DNA of 64,000 nt from the NCBI GenBank assembly GCA_028023455.1, contig JAQFVV010000517.1, positions 126,001-190,000 on the forward strand. The letters run 5' to 3'. The translations under genes and the position numbers were made by a program. The notes beneath the pieces are model-generated. The model saw nothing but the letters and a program-made list of their open reading frames with translations. It searched no databases and had not been told where the DNA came from. Positions 24,573 through 36,105 of this stretch are shown piece by piece. The stretch is from Epiperipatus broadwayi. Lineage: Eukaryota; Onychophora; Udeonychophora; Euonychophora; Peripatidae. The first letter of the stretch is position 1, and every line of letters starts with the position of its first letter.

Positions 24573-24897
24573 TACATTCAAAGATCAGCCTTTCAAGCTA
24601 ATTGTGCATGCGTCTTCTGTGAGTGTTAAATAATAAATGAATACTAGACAATTTCACCGACATCATTGATTACAACATCATAGATAGTAATTTAAAGTGA
24701 GAATTCTACTCTCATGCTTTACTCAACAGTACTTCAGATTTGCTCATATAAAAAAATTTGAGTTGTAGGAATAAGATGATTCCTTTTATTCCTGCATAAA
24801 TACTATATCTTGTTTTGTGGAGTGAAGTATTCATTTATTATTTAACACTCACAGAAGACGCATGCACAATTAGCTTGAAAGGCTGAACTTTGAATGT
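24573..24897. repeat. near-perfect inverted repeat (73-bp arms)
   Basis: The left arm 24573-24645 and right arm 24826-24897 are reverse complements with only one or two mismatches, including GTGCATGCGTCTTCTGTGAG. The spacer is about 180 bases. Related sequence lies outside both ends (TTATTTAAATAAAGG near 24554-24570 and TTACTTAAATAAAGG near 24939-24953). This is compatible with a fold-back element flanked by a duplicated target or inserted in a tandem array. No transposase is seen. Confidence 0.75.
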
Positions 24898-24959
24898 ATA
24901 CAATTGTATGCATAGCGTCATATAAAAATAAATGCTTATTTACTTAAATAAAGGTTACA

Positions 24960-26224
24960 AATCATCAAATCATCAGAATGAACATGATTTTGTTGCTATG
25001 CATGAAAGGTATACGTAATTGAAAGTGATTATTTAGTCAATTAGAGAAAGTTGCTTTGTTGAGAGCCAAATATAGTTAATTTGATTGATTTTATTAATCA
25101 ATAGTAATATCCTCTCAAAAGTATTTTTTGTGCTAATAATATAACATGTTGTTTATTTAATGTCATGTAGATGAAACATGTAGGCAAAGCATGTGTTCGA
25201 AGTCAGGATATTTAAGTTTTGTTGTAATTTGCTTTGATAAGAGGGATAATCCCAAACTGATGCTCAAAGTTTATTTAATAATTTAAAAATATGTAAGACA
25301 AGTAGTCCAATTGTAAATATCATGTTAAACCAAATTTATTTTAGTGTAATAAATGATTTGTTTTATTTATTTAAAATCTTAAAACTGTGTCTTGAGTTAT
25401 TATTGTATACATTCATGTTTCCATTTCCACATCTCCACATTTCACACATCTATTATAAAATAGATATATTGTTTTATAACTATAATATCAAATTTGCTGG
25501 TGTCTGACAATATTGTTTTCTTAATCCAAACATTATAAGGAACATTTGCCACTGGATAAACGTATTAGAAAGGTTGCCAAGTTGGTATATTTTTTAGATG
25601 ATGATATGAGATTAAAATACCCTATTTTTGTCATTATCTTATTATTGAAACACAGTAGAACATTTTAGTCAAGTTGTTTCATTACATTTTATTATACTTT
25701 AGAATTATAATTTATGGGCCAATGTATTTAATTCAACTGTGTTTGTTAAACTCCCTGAGATCTTATTGCTTATTTCTTGATTGGCATTAAAATAGATGTT
25801 TAGATTATGATATGCCAAGTCATAGAATTTTTCAGTAATATAATCATAGCAAGCTGATATATGTTGTTATTTGGATGAAGGAAGAAATTAAGTTGAAAGA
25901 ATACTTTAATAGATTGTACAAATAAACATTGTGATTCTTTATCACACAATTAATTAATAAAAATGATTTACATTATATTTAATGTTTTGTAATATTTCTT
26001 CTTTCATCTACTTGTAATCATGTATCTTTTGAGCTTCCTATAGCCTCCCACTGAGCTGAGCTGAACATATACTTAATGAAAGAGTCTCAGTAATAATTTT
26101 GTATTATATATCTTATTATATTATTCTATTCATTAATAGAACTGGCACCTGGGCATTTCGCTCTTGTAATGTATATGAGCAGTGTTGGGAGTGTAGGTTA
26201 TAATATATAATATTTAAATACATG
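24960..26224. other. AT-rich intergenic stretch, no gene seen
   Basis: About 1.3 kb. A 61-codon open frame (25322-25507) has no recognisable features. No repeat was identified. Confidence 0.5.
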
Positions 26225-26770
26225 TATATTAACTATCTTCAACAATGTAATTAGAAGGACTTAAACTTAGACTTTCAACGTCCCACAGCTATCCACCCCA
26301 TATTATACAACTGATACACATGGCTACAAACATATGAAAAAGATAAATGATCAGCAAAATATATGTTCATGTTGAACCAGATCAATATCTTCAACACTTA
26401 TATACAGTCAGTATTCAGTACATATTAAGATAGTGAACACTCAAAGTTTAATAGACAATCTTCAGTCTTCTTCATCTTCTAATTCTTCAGCCTTCCATAT
26501 TATTGAAATTACAAGAATGGAATGCTCAAAGCTCTTGTTGTCTGTTAACATTTGAGGATTTACTATCTTAATATTTAGTGAACACTATTTGCCTATATGT
26601 GTGGGAAATGGTGATCTGGACCAAGTGATGGTGCTGTTTCAGCACAAAATACATAAATTGGAGATCATTTATCTTTTCACAAGTATGTAGTCATCTGTAT
26701 CAGTGGTATAAGATGGGGTGGATAGCTGTAGAGATCTTGAGTCTTGGATTCAATTACTTTTAATATATAT
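26225..26770. repeat. inverted pair of a SINE-like repeat
   Basis: The first half (about 26225-26545) on the minus strand and the second (about 26570-26770) on the plus strand are the same repeat. Shared words include GATCATTTATCTTTT, GTGTATCAGT-GTATAA-ATGGGGTGGATAGCTGT and TTGAGCATTCCAT. The same family occurs as a direct tandem pair at 41082-41890. Near the 3' end it carries a sequence like GAGTTCAAATCC (clearest in the 41 kb copy), resembling an RNA polymerase III B box. A tRNA-derived SINE is therefore plausible but unproven. Confidence 0.7.
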
Positions 26771-26784
26771 ATATATATATATAT
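26761..26784. repeat. (TA)n microsatellite
   Basis: About 24 bases of TA between the SINE-like copy and the next dispersed repeat. Confidence 0.9.
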
Positions 26785-27040
26785 GATCAATAGATGGCGT
26801 TTTACCAAAAACATCGTCAAGAGTTGGTTTGTTTACATAAACGTCAGAGTAAGCATTCACTATCTCTATCGTTAATTCCACCTTAAGATCATGATTTCAA
26901 ACTGATTTGCTATCATCAGTGAAGGGTAGGAAAAAGAAACTAGATCTAAACACTAACTCTGAGCATTTATGAAACAATTTCTATTCAGCTTGCAAGCGTG
27001 AATTTTTTAGACACGTAATGTCTTCAAACTCAGCATAGCA
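26783..27040. repeat. CATCAGTGAGG-group repeat between TA tracts
   Basis: It begins ATGATCAATAGATGG, continues with TTTGTTTACATAAACG, CATCAGTGAAGGGTAGG and AATGTCTTCAAACTCAGC, and then enters TA-rich sequence (27041-27130). The first two words match the reverse complement of 62040-62100, and the last matches elements at 38.2 and 62.6 kb. This copy shows the order of blocks best, although it is diverged. Confidence 0.55.
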
Positions 27041-27227
27041 AGATATATATATATTAAAATATATAAAAAATGCAGATATAAATGTATATATATATATATA
27101 AATCTGCATTTATTATATATATATAAATGAATATATAAATGTGACAAATATATTAAATCATTAAACTAGCTAAATAAATGTTCAAAAAGATCTATTATCA
27201 TACAATGTGTTAATTTTATTTTATCAG

Positions 27228-27344
27228 AAAAATAAACCACAGCCAATAGGAAGCAGCTGTTTTGTAAAACTAAAACCATTTTCTAAAGTTCCGTCAAATT
27301 CGCCTGAAGCACATATTAAGAAATGTCCATTTTGGAATCTGTGT
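27228..27344 (+). CDS. candidate internal coding exon (39 codons), unknown gene
   Basis: A 117-base stretch is bounded by an acceptor-like pyrimidine tract ending TTTTATTTTATCAG (AG at 27226-27227) and a consensus donor GTGAGT (27345-27350). One frame is open throughout and both boundaries fall between codons, so the exon is phase-symmetric. The peptide is richer in Pro, Ser, Cys and Trp than chance frames in this AT-rich DNA, for example SPEAHIKKCPFWNLC at its end. I recognise no domain. Neighbouring exons of the same gene were not found; the next 1.5 kb is AT-rich and then an old LINE begins. An old transposon fragment or chance remain possible. Confidence 0.35.
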
Positions 27345-27350
27345 GTGAGT

Positions 27351-28850
27351 TTTAGAAATATCGCTGTTATGTACTTCAAAGAAAACCAATCAATTAGTTC
27401 CATTGAGAAAAAAGAAAAGTTTAGAATTTTTAAAAGTTTATGAGAATATCAATCAGCATTTTGTTGAGAATAGATAATTTTATTTTCAAAATCAACACAA
27501 CATTTGAAATGCCTGTTAAGTGATGGTAAATATACTATATATAACTTTAAAGTTTATTCTTTTACATTTAAAATAGTTTGGTATTGCCACTAGATTAAAT
27601 GCTAATAGATGGTAATATTCATTTTTAACCATCAAATTTCTTAAGAGAATGAAGCTCTAAATAGTTCTCATGCGGCACGACATTTTTCTGATTTCTTAAT
27701 ATATAACTTTAAGTAAATTAATAAAGTAGTAAATATTGCTATAGTAGATATACTTTTTTACTATTGGAACAAGCTGCTTATTGCTTTTAATTATTAGTTG
27801 AAAGTTTAATTGCTGTTCAAATTGAATACCATAAGTGGAAATATCAATAATATAATTATCTATATAATGATAATTCAATTGTTATGTCTAATTGAAACCC
27901 AGAAATTAAACAGTAGTAGTTGAGGTGATGGGATTTGAACGTTGCATAAAAGAATTAAAACTCTAGAATGAAATATATTAAGGTGATGATTTTTACTTTC
28001 AACCAATAATTAATAGCAACAAGCAGTATTTTGATGATAATAAGAATCATATTAACAATATAAAATACTTTTACATATGTTTGTAATGTACTATAAGAGT
28101 TTACTATTTACAGTAACTACAGTAATCTTATGAGCCTGAAAACTTATATAACTCATAGTAAAAACTGAATAATCTAGTTAATTGATCTTTAAATTATTTT
28201 CTGAATTTTCAGCAGTAATAAATTGATAATACCAACTAGTCCTCCTATTGCTTTACAAGTCCAATGACTATTCTTTTAATATTATTTAGTCTTATTGTAT
28301 GAAGTGTTTGTTATTATATGTGAAGGTTTTCTTGGTAAGTTTTTTACTTAGTGTATGCTGTATAAATAATTAATTCTTAATCATATACTACATTACAAAA
28401 TCTCATGTCATAAAACATTGATTTTCTTTGCACTGCTCATAGCTTTTTAGATATCTAGCAGGGGATGCATAAACTTTTTTTCCTTCTTGGAGTATCTACA
28501 GGTCTGTTAAAATTTTGATATTCAAGGATATTCATTAATTTCCAGAGCAGCCTTTTCATCTTCAGCTGGAACAGAAATTGTGATAAACAAAACCTGTCCA
28601 TTCAGCTCATTTAAAATAATATATATTGATGCATACATGCTAATTATTACACTATACCACAGAAGTTTAACACTGAGCGTATTATACATGTGCATTCCTC
28701 CAATTAATATAATAATTAATATACTTATATGTACATTAAACTCAAAATTTACATCCTCTATACTCTCTATAATTCTAATAGAAGAGTTTAACATGTACTA
28801 TAAATTTGTAAAAAAATGATTACATTTGCTGGCATTCCCTCTCATGTCTG
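27351..28850. other. AT-rich stretch between candidate exon and LINE remnant
   Basis: No clear gene. Overlapping open frames at 28522-28819 on both strands have no recognised motif; the plus-strand copy may lie within the eroded 5' part of the LINE that is detectable from about 28.9 kb. Confidence 0.45.
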
Positions 28851-28859
28851 AAGAAGGTT

Positions 28860-31795
28860 TTCTTTCACAGAACTCTATTTTCTTTAACAATGACAGATAC
28901 TGGTCTTTAATTGATGTTGTTTTTATTCACCAGATGTACATCATATGATCTGCACATCTTGCAAAAACTTGTCTCTTTCAGATCATTCTCCTGTAATGAT
29001 CTGTCTTAAAATGATTTCTCATATAGACCTATTATAACAACATGCAACATTATTAGAATACTGCATCCAAGATGGACTAAGAAAAATATCTTCTCAGAAA
29101 TATACATATCATTATTCAAAATTTATTACTTGGAAATGGTCTCTGATTTAAACATTGATTGCATTTGTGAACATAATCTCATAAACAGTTGATCCAATTA
29201 AAAAAACAAAAACAACTCCCCCTCAAATGTTTTAGCATTTGCAGATGAATTTCATAAGATAATTACACTTAGCAGTATGATGGCAGAGGGCTATATAAAT
29301 GTAATAGCCATGAGGAAAGCTTATTGTTTGACTTGTGATTCACTGAAAGAATACTTGATGATAAAGAAAAGCAAAATATATTTGAATGTGATCTAGACAA
29401 AAAATTAATTGGGCACTGAGATGAGCTCCACTAAAACACATTTTGACAGCAATCAAAAAAGAAGGGCAAATCATTTCAGGTGACAATATGCTAGAGCCAC
29501 TTTATTCATATTACAAAAATAAACAAAAATTGGAAAGTTTAATCATTCACAAAACTTTCTGTGACTATCAGAAGATTTATACAAAGAGAGCTTAAAAATT
29601 GCTTATGTGCCAAACCTATGTTATCCAGAGATATATGGAATACCCCCTTTTGTATTTAGACATTTAAGTCAATTCACAAGAAAAATACTTGACATATTTA
29701 GCTAACTTTCTAATAAAGACAATCTATCATACTTGCATTTTATCACATCTCACTGGTTTGATTTGTTAAGAACAAGGAAAATATAATTACATTCCAAAAC
29801 ATCAGACACATATCAATGAGTCCAGTTAGTATTGAGATCTTGGAATTATTGATTAAAGATAGAATATAACCTTACATTTTGCAATTGCTGTCAAAATTCA
29901 GTTCACAATAAAAGACTCATCAACTGGACATGCATCATTTTATATAAGACATAATCAGTGCATCCAGAAACAATAAAAATATGCACTAGACACAGTTCAA
30001 CTGGACATTAAATCAGTATTTGATATGATATCAATTGATATTATAATTAATGCATTAGCACATCCACCAATACCCAGGATGGTAATATACTTTCTAAGTT
30101 GAGAAATTCAGATAATTCTTAGTGGGGAGTACTCACCATCATTCATTCCATTTAACTTGATTCCACAAGGTTAATGGTTAAGTGCTCTTTTATATGCATT
30201 TTATATTGATTCTCCTCTTAAGGCAATTGAAAATGAGATAACTGAAATATTTATTGGAATAATGGCGAATGTTTCATATATTGCATATGTGGATGATATA
30301 ACAATCTTTTTGCCAACTAAAACAGGTATCAAACTAATAAAAATTCTAAATAATTACTCAGACAAATATATACTGTTCAATTTAGAAAAAAACAGTACAT
30401 GGTCTATATACACAGGATGCCAACATGAGCAATAGTAGGGAATTCCTAACTTATTTGTGGGATTTTCATTTCATTTGATTAACTCTGAAATGTGATTGCA
30501 GATACAAGAGGAAACTAATAAATAAAGTTGAGAATATAATTAATTCACTTTCCAAGTCATATTTATCACTCTATGTCATAGTGCCCCTTTTATATCTCCT
30601 AATAATAACATGGGGCACATATACACCTACAATAATCTACACAAATGCTTTTACATCTAAAATTTGTTCAATGTCTAGGAAATTGTTTATGGGGAAAGAA
30701 AATGATATCAATATCCCTAGATTATGATCTGCATCTGTTATCTCAAAATAGATTGGGTTTACATTGTATAAAAAAATTTTCAAATTCAAAAGTACTTAAT
30801 CTTTTATCATCATGCGCAAAATATTTTCATATTATTAAAGTTTTTAAAATTACATCCACAGATAGACCACAACCCATATGCAATTACTGGAATAACTAAA
30901 TGAAATTTTTATTATGTATTCCTAATTTATTACATAGTCTTCCCAAAAATAAAATTAAATACTGGTATGTATATTCAATCTGTGCTTCCCCATCCAATGA
31001 TAATAACAGTCCCTTTTAAACATAACCAGTAAACAGTTGATTAAAAAATACAAATACTTCCTACCCTTTATTTCTACAGAGATAAAAGGAATTGCTCTAA
31101 TATTGATGACATATCCAAACTAGTTCAGAGAGAATCAGATACATAATCACATTTTATATTCATGTTCTCCATGATTAATAATATTAGGTGAGATATGCCC
31201 CAAATATTTAAAAATAAAAAGTCCAACATGCATACACTTCTCAATACATTTAGAAAAGGTATTTATGCAAACATTTGGGTTATTACATTTATACTATTGG
31301 CAGTATAGTGTACCAGATGTACATTTATGAATAGTTCAAATACAAGAAAACATTTTAAATACGTTTAGGAACAAAATGGGTATTATATGCATAAGGAATG
31401 AAAAATTTTCATCAACTAACATTTATTCAGAAACATGGTCATTAATGCAACTTTGCTCAAATTTATGACATGACTTACTATTATAAAATGATAACTAAAT
31501 AATTAAAAACAAAAAAAAGACATTAATGCAATGATGTACATAGAAAGATGTAAATTATATGTAGCAGTCAGAAAATGCTATGCTGCTGTCATGGTTGTAT
31601 TTTTTTGTTTCTGTTGCACATAGATTTATAGTTTTTCTCATCTCATACTATATGGCATAAAAATACAAAATATATAATGTAAGCCACATATCTTCCTTTG
31701 TTTAAAACATCATGGACTTTGTTATTCAATCTTATGTATGTAGTCTTAAGTACTGTTTTGTAAACTTAAAGTTCAATAAAGCTTTTTGAAAGTAA
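28860..31795 (+). mobile_element. old APE-type LINE of L1/Tx1 style, degraded
   Basis: The order endonuclease end, linker, reverse transcriptase and C-terminal region is seen on the plus strand. SLSDHSPVMICL (28972-29007) matches the SDH-P-V signature ending apurinic endonuclease domains. The reverse transcriptase region has LDIKSVFDMIS (30001-30033), IPQG-stop-WLSALLYAFYID (30160-30210) and AYVDDI (30283-30300), all in one frame. Downstream FMGKENDINIPR (30685-30720) and RLGLHCIKKF (30751-30780) resemble the L1/Tx1-type block that follows the reverse transcriptase. An AATAAA-type signal lies at 31774-31779. The 5' end is not defined; clade assignment is from motif style only. Confidence 0.7.
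28972..30900 (+). pseudogene. LINE endonuclease/reverse transcriptase remnant (L1/Tx1-like)
   Basis: The coding remnant carries many stops. A linker segment reading TAIKKEGQIISG (near 29450) precedes the polymerase. Motif A aspartates and both motif C aspartates (VDD) survive, while motif B has a stop after the glycine. Substitutions are mostly toward A/T. This is a dead, old copy; expression of an intact protein is not possible. Confidence 0.65.
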
Positions 31796-31937
31796 AATAT
31801 ATTGTTTAGGCTGCAATATGATTTTAATTGCTGCCTATCTGATTACATTGAAAATTACATTTATTCCACTATAACTCACAAAAAATTCCTATTAGAAATC
31901 CAATGTTTATGACTTGAGTTAATGATACATGGGTGTG

Positions 31938-34845
31938 TAAGGAGCAGAAAGGAATTTGTGGTTAATCAAAAAGAAAATCTGGATTTCTCTGTGAAGCCCA
32001 ATGAGCAGACAAACTAAGATGTCTTCCAGATGCTACTAGTATTTAATTATCAATTAATAAAAATATGGACAGCTGCTTAACAACAAGTATCTGAGAGTGA
32101 GTTTATTGACTTTTATTTCTGTGTTTAATATCAACAAATAATAAGGTCTTTCTTCTCATTTACCTGATGAAGGTATGAATGTGTACATAAATTTATCTAT
32201 TTTAAAAACAAATATTTATAATCATGATAGACAAAGATAGATTATAGATATTGTTTTCAGGAGCTGCAAAATTGCTAATAAAATAATAGTTGGCAGCCAA
32301 AAGGGAGGATGCCAAGAAAATTCTGATTATATACTCTGTCTGTCCATTTGTTGATGAATTTTTTATTTAGGTAGTACAAGTGCTGACCCCTTTTAAATGA
32401 ATTATGATTGCATGAATTAGAAAAAGAATTATCTAATAATAAATGAATATCATCGAATTTCATGACATTGAAAGAAAATCTGAGACAATTGATTTTAGAC
32501 GTGAATATATGTTTTACTATAAAGGTATAAGTAATGGTGACACGAATGGAATGAGATTTGTGATAAATAAAAAGAGGCAGAACAACATTGTGAATATTGG
32601 TGGATTATCTGAGATAGTGGAAAATTATTCAATTTAATGGAAGTGTTTATTGCAATGAAGAAATAGTGAATTATAATGTAGTTATACAAATTGCTTTTGC
32701 TCAAATGAAATAAGATTTTTAAAATGTTATGGGGGATTTTTATTGCTAGAATTAATAAATGGCAAAAAATAATAAGTGATGTGAGTAAATTTGGTAATGG
32801 GGATATAAATGAGAGAGGAAACCGATTTCTGGATTTTGCAGAAAAAGAAAGAAAAAATTATAATATAATTTTTTTTTTGTATTTATTAAAAAAATTGCTA
32901 AACAAAAATGGACATCAAAACACCCAAATGAAAGTATAGCATATAATATATCATTTAAATGGAAAAATATATATTCAGAATGTACTGCTTTTAGTATATT
33001 CAACACAGTTTCAAAACATATTCAACACAAGTAGTTATGAACAATTAATGAAATATATGTATTAATGCAAAACTAAAGAAACATACATTATTAAGCAAAA
33101 CAGCATTAGCAATTGATATTCATAATATTCAAAAAGTCTCCAGTGAATTTAAATTTGAACTTACATATTATTTCAAGTTGGAATCTAATTTCCATGAAAT
33201 TAACAAGAAAATAATGAATAAACTATTAACAAATGCAAGAAAGATAGCTTGCACACACAAAAGTAACACAGCAATGAAATTTTGTTTACGGAGACAAGGC
33301 AATGTATCCAGAAAAGATGAATATGATTTTTTTTTAAAGTGATCTATTAAGAAAAAAAATGAATTTGTAGAGTTTTATAAAATATCATAAAACAGAGTGA
33401 ATAATGACATTTTTAAAATTAGTATTTATTCATTTATAGTTAAAATCTTCAAAGCGCATGTGCAACAGCGTAATGCTGTATTAAATATTAAAATTATCAT
33501 TATGAATTGGCAAAAATTCTATAGAAAATAATAAAAGTCTCAAAAGTTAAAATATCAATTTGTTATTGAAAAGAAATTATTTTTGCAATAAAAAGAAAAT
33601 ACAGACTATTATTAAAAAGAGAGAGAACATCATAAATGAATGGATGAGTTTTATGAAAAATTATATAATAATAGAGAACAAAAAATAACGAAATATACCC
33701 TACAGTTATTACATGTTCTGAATTATACATTTTAAATGAAGAAGTGAGACATTCAATTAAGTCTATGAAGAATTAAAAAACCTTCTGAAATGATAGAATT
33801 AAAATCAATATTTTGAATAATACAGGTTACAAAAAAAAAATGTTGGAAAAGTTATTATCAAAAGTTTAAATGATAAACAAGTATCAGATAACAATAATAT
33901 TAATATTTGAGAAAGGTGATAAAAAAGACATTAAATTGACAAATGTATTAGTTGTCTATTGGTTGTATACAAAATATTTACCAAAATAAATAAAACGTAT
34001 CAACAGTGTACTTAAAATTTTGATCAATTAAAAGAAGAAGCTGAATTTGAAAGTGGTTTTAATACAATGGATAATGTCTAAGATTGAAAAAAATTATAGA
34101 AAAAAAAAAACTAACAATTATAAATTACCATTATGTTTAGATGTGTAGATTATGAAAGGACATTTTATTCTATAAATATTTCTATGGCAATTAAAGCATT
34201 GAATCAAGAAGAAATAGATCTGAAATATCATATTTTAAAGAATATTTAACAAAATTCTACAATAGAGATTAGATTATATGATCGTAATAAGAAACTTACT
34301 ATTAGCAAGAATCCATGACATTGTGATTCCTTAACTTCAAAATTTTGCATTGTAATTTTAAGTGAAAATTAAGGAAATAAAAGTAAATGATTATATAAGA
34401 CATCGAGATTTCGCAAATGATGCATGTTTTTTTTTTTGTGAATATTGCTGCAGAAAATCAAGAATTGTGACCAATATTTTCAAATTTAAGTTAAAAAGTA
34501 GGATTAAAGAAAAATGCTAAAAAGTACCGTAATGTTCATTAGATTTTCTCAGAAAGTAATGAAGATAATAATTGATAATTAAAAAGAAATTAACAACTAG
34601 ATTAAAGTTCTCATAGAATTAAACATGCATGGAGTGCTTTTATTATAAACAATTTAATATTAAAATGGAATATGTCTATGTATTTGAAAATAAAGTTTAT
34701 AATAGATTTGTTTTATTAATTCTTACTTATCAATCTATCAGAAAAAATAATTCAGAAATTTTAGATCACTCAATGAAGTATGGAGAAACATAGGTTAGTA
34801 GCTAAAAAAAGCAACCAAGTTTGGGTGTCACAACTTCAGGAATCC
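31938..34845 (+). mobile_element. RTE-clade retrotransposon, very old copy (copy 3)
   Basis: Collinear with copy 1 from its leader (GGAGCAGAAAGGAATTTG at 31940-31957 matches 17972-17993) to about 34845, corresponding to about 20960 of copy 1. The conserved 3' tail and TGATGAT end are missing. Divergence is strong and biased toward A/T, with many indels. Retained fragments include ERGNRFLDFAEKE (32812-32850) and a decayed FADD region (ATTTCGCAAATGATGCA near 34407-34423). It starts only about 140 bases after the L1/Tx1-like remnant ends. Confidence 0.8.
32443..34760 (+). pseudogene. RTE endonuclease/reverse transcriptase remnant (copy 3)
   Basis: Only short frames survive, in shifting registers. 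Endonuclease-region piece: YYKGISNGDTNGMRFVINKK (32515-32574). The motif A region near 34140-34180 reads close to VDYERTFYS, so the second catalytic-region residues have changed. Stops and frameshifts are frequent, so it is inactive. Confidence 0.75.
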
Positions 34846-34893
34846 ATATACCCTTTAAAAACACCAATATTTTTTAAACTAACATATACTCAC

Positions 34894-34977
34894 CATAATT
34901 TAAAACTTTCCAGATGTTCATCAAGACATACAGTGTAATTGTTTTGATGTCACTTAACTGAATGCCTTTGTCCAAAT
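34894..34977 (-). other. weak candidate exon, minus strand
   Basis: On the minus strand TTATCAATTTATTTAG precedes, and GTGAGT (34888-34893) follows, an 84-base block with one open frame. The peptide starts LDKGIQLSDIKTITLYV and is not recognised. An open frame of 28 codons is expected fairly often by chance in AT-rich DNA, so this is low confidence. Confidence 0.15.
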
Positions 34978-35324
34978 CTAAATAAATTGATAAAAATGGT
35001 AGGCCATTAAAGTTGTCTTATCAATATCTCAAAATATTGTTTAAAATGATCAAAATACCTTTTCTAATATGTTTAAAACATTATCATAATATAAGAATGT
35101 GCCATTGCTGGATTTAGTAGAATTTTAATATGATTTCAAAGGTCAATATATTGCTTTCAATGTATCAACAAAAGGTCTAAAATCATCATGATCAACCCAT
35201 GTCTGTATCTACTTTGTAGTTTTAATTGACCAGTCATTTTTAATATTTCTTATCTGTTATTGAAGTTCTGCTATCTGGTTTTTATATTTATTGTGAAGTT
35301 CCATATTTAATCTATTACTTTGTC

Positions 35325-35760
35325 ATGCAGAAAATGCTATGTTTCCTTTTTAATAAGTTCTACAAATACAAAATCATTGTTAGAAACATAGTTATGATTT
35401 GTTTTGGATCTATTATTGTAAAATTACCTCTTTGTTGGATTGGATATATAAAATTAATGAACAATGCAAAACTTCCTAAAAGAATATATTATGATGAATA
35501 TAAGTATGGATTTCATTGGAGAGTGAGACCCTATCTATGATATAGAGATTATTGAAATACATTCTAAAAAAGATATGATAGAAAATACCTTGGGAACATA
35601 GTATTGGACAAGGTGTTGGAGTATTTCAGAAAAAAAGTATTCAGTTGAAAAAATTGAAAGTTGGTATCCATAATTATCTGATAAACAGAAAAAATAGCAT
35701 TTATTATTTGTGGAAATATTTGTGGTTTACAGATTACTTTGTATAGCTATTACAAAATTT
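35325..35760 (+). mobile_element. LINE 3'-end fragment, distinct from the RTE copies
   Basis: The frame 35433-35540 reads WIGYIKLMNNAKLPKRIYY and then a GFHWRVRPYL segment, matching the pattern W-GH--RM---R-PK--Y-EL--G-R-RGRP that closes many non-LTR retrotransposon proteins. After one stop, WEHSIGQGVGVFQKK (35589-35633) matches the following WE--A-DR--WR--V-GV-FE block. Sequence then goes T-rich and into a trinucleotide array. Clade uncertain. Confidence 0.5.
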
Positions 35761-35846
35761 CTTTCTAAATTAGTTTTTTTTTCTCTTTTTTTGTTTATTT
35801 TCTTTTTTGGGTTAAAATGACTATAAACATTTATGAATGACTCTTT

Positions 35847-35872
35847 GCTACTACTTCTACTACTACTATAAT

Positions 35873-35941
<69 letters not shown>

Positions 35942-36058
35942 CACTACCACTACTACCACTACTACTACCACTACCACTACCACTACTACTACTGCTGCTG
36001 TTACTACTACTACTACTATTACTACTACTACTACTACTACTACCATTACTACTACTAC

Positions 36059-36104
<46 letters not shown>

Positions 36105-36105
36105 T
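35847..36105. repeat. (TAC)n/(TTA)n trinucleotide array
   Basis: About 210 bases of TAC with variants (CAC, TGC) followed by about 45 bases of TTA. Long open frames across it (poly-Tyr plus strand, poly-Val minus strand) are artefacts of the repeat. Confidence 0.95.

Noticed and set aside
28290-28350. 15-codon exon ending in GTAAGT near 28336
   Set aside because: Too short to distinguish from chance in AT-rich DNA.
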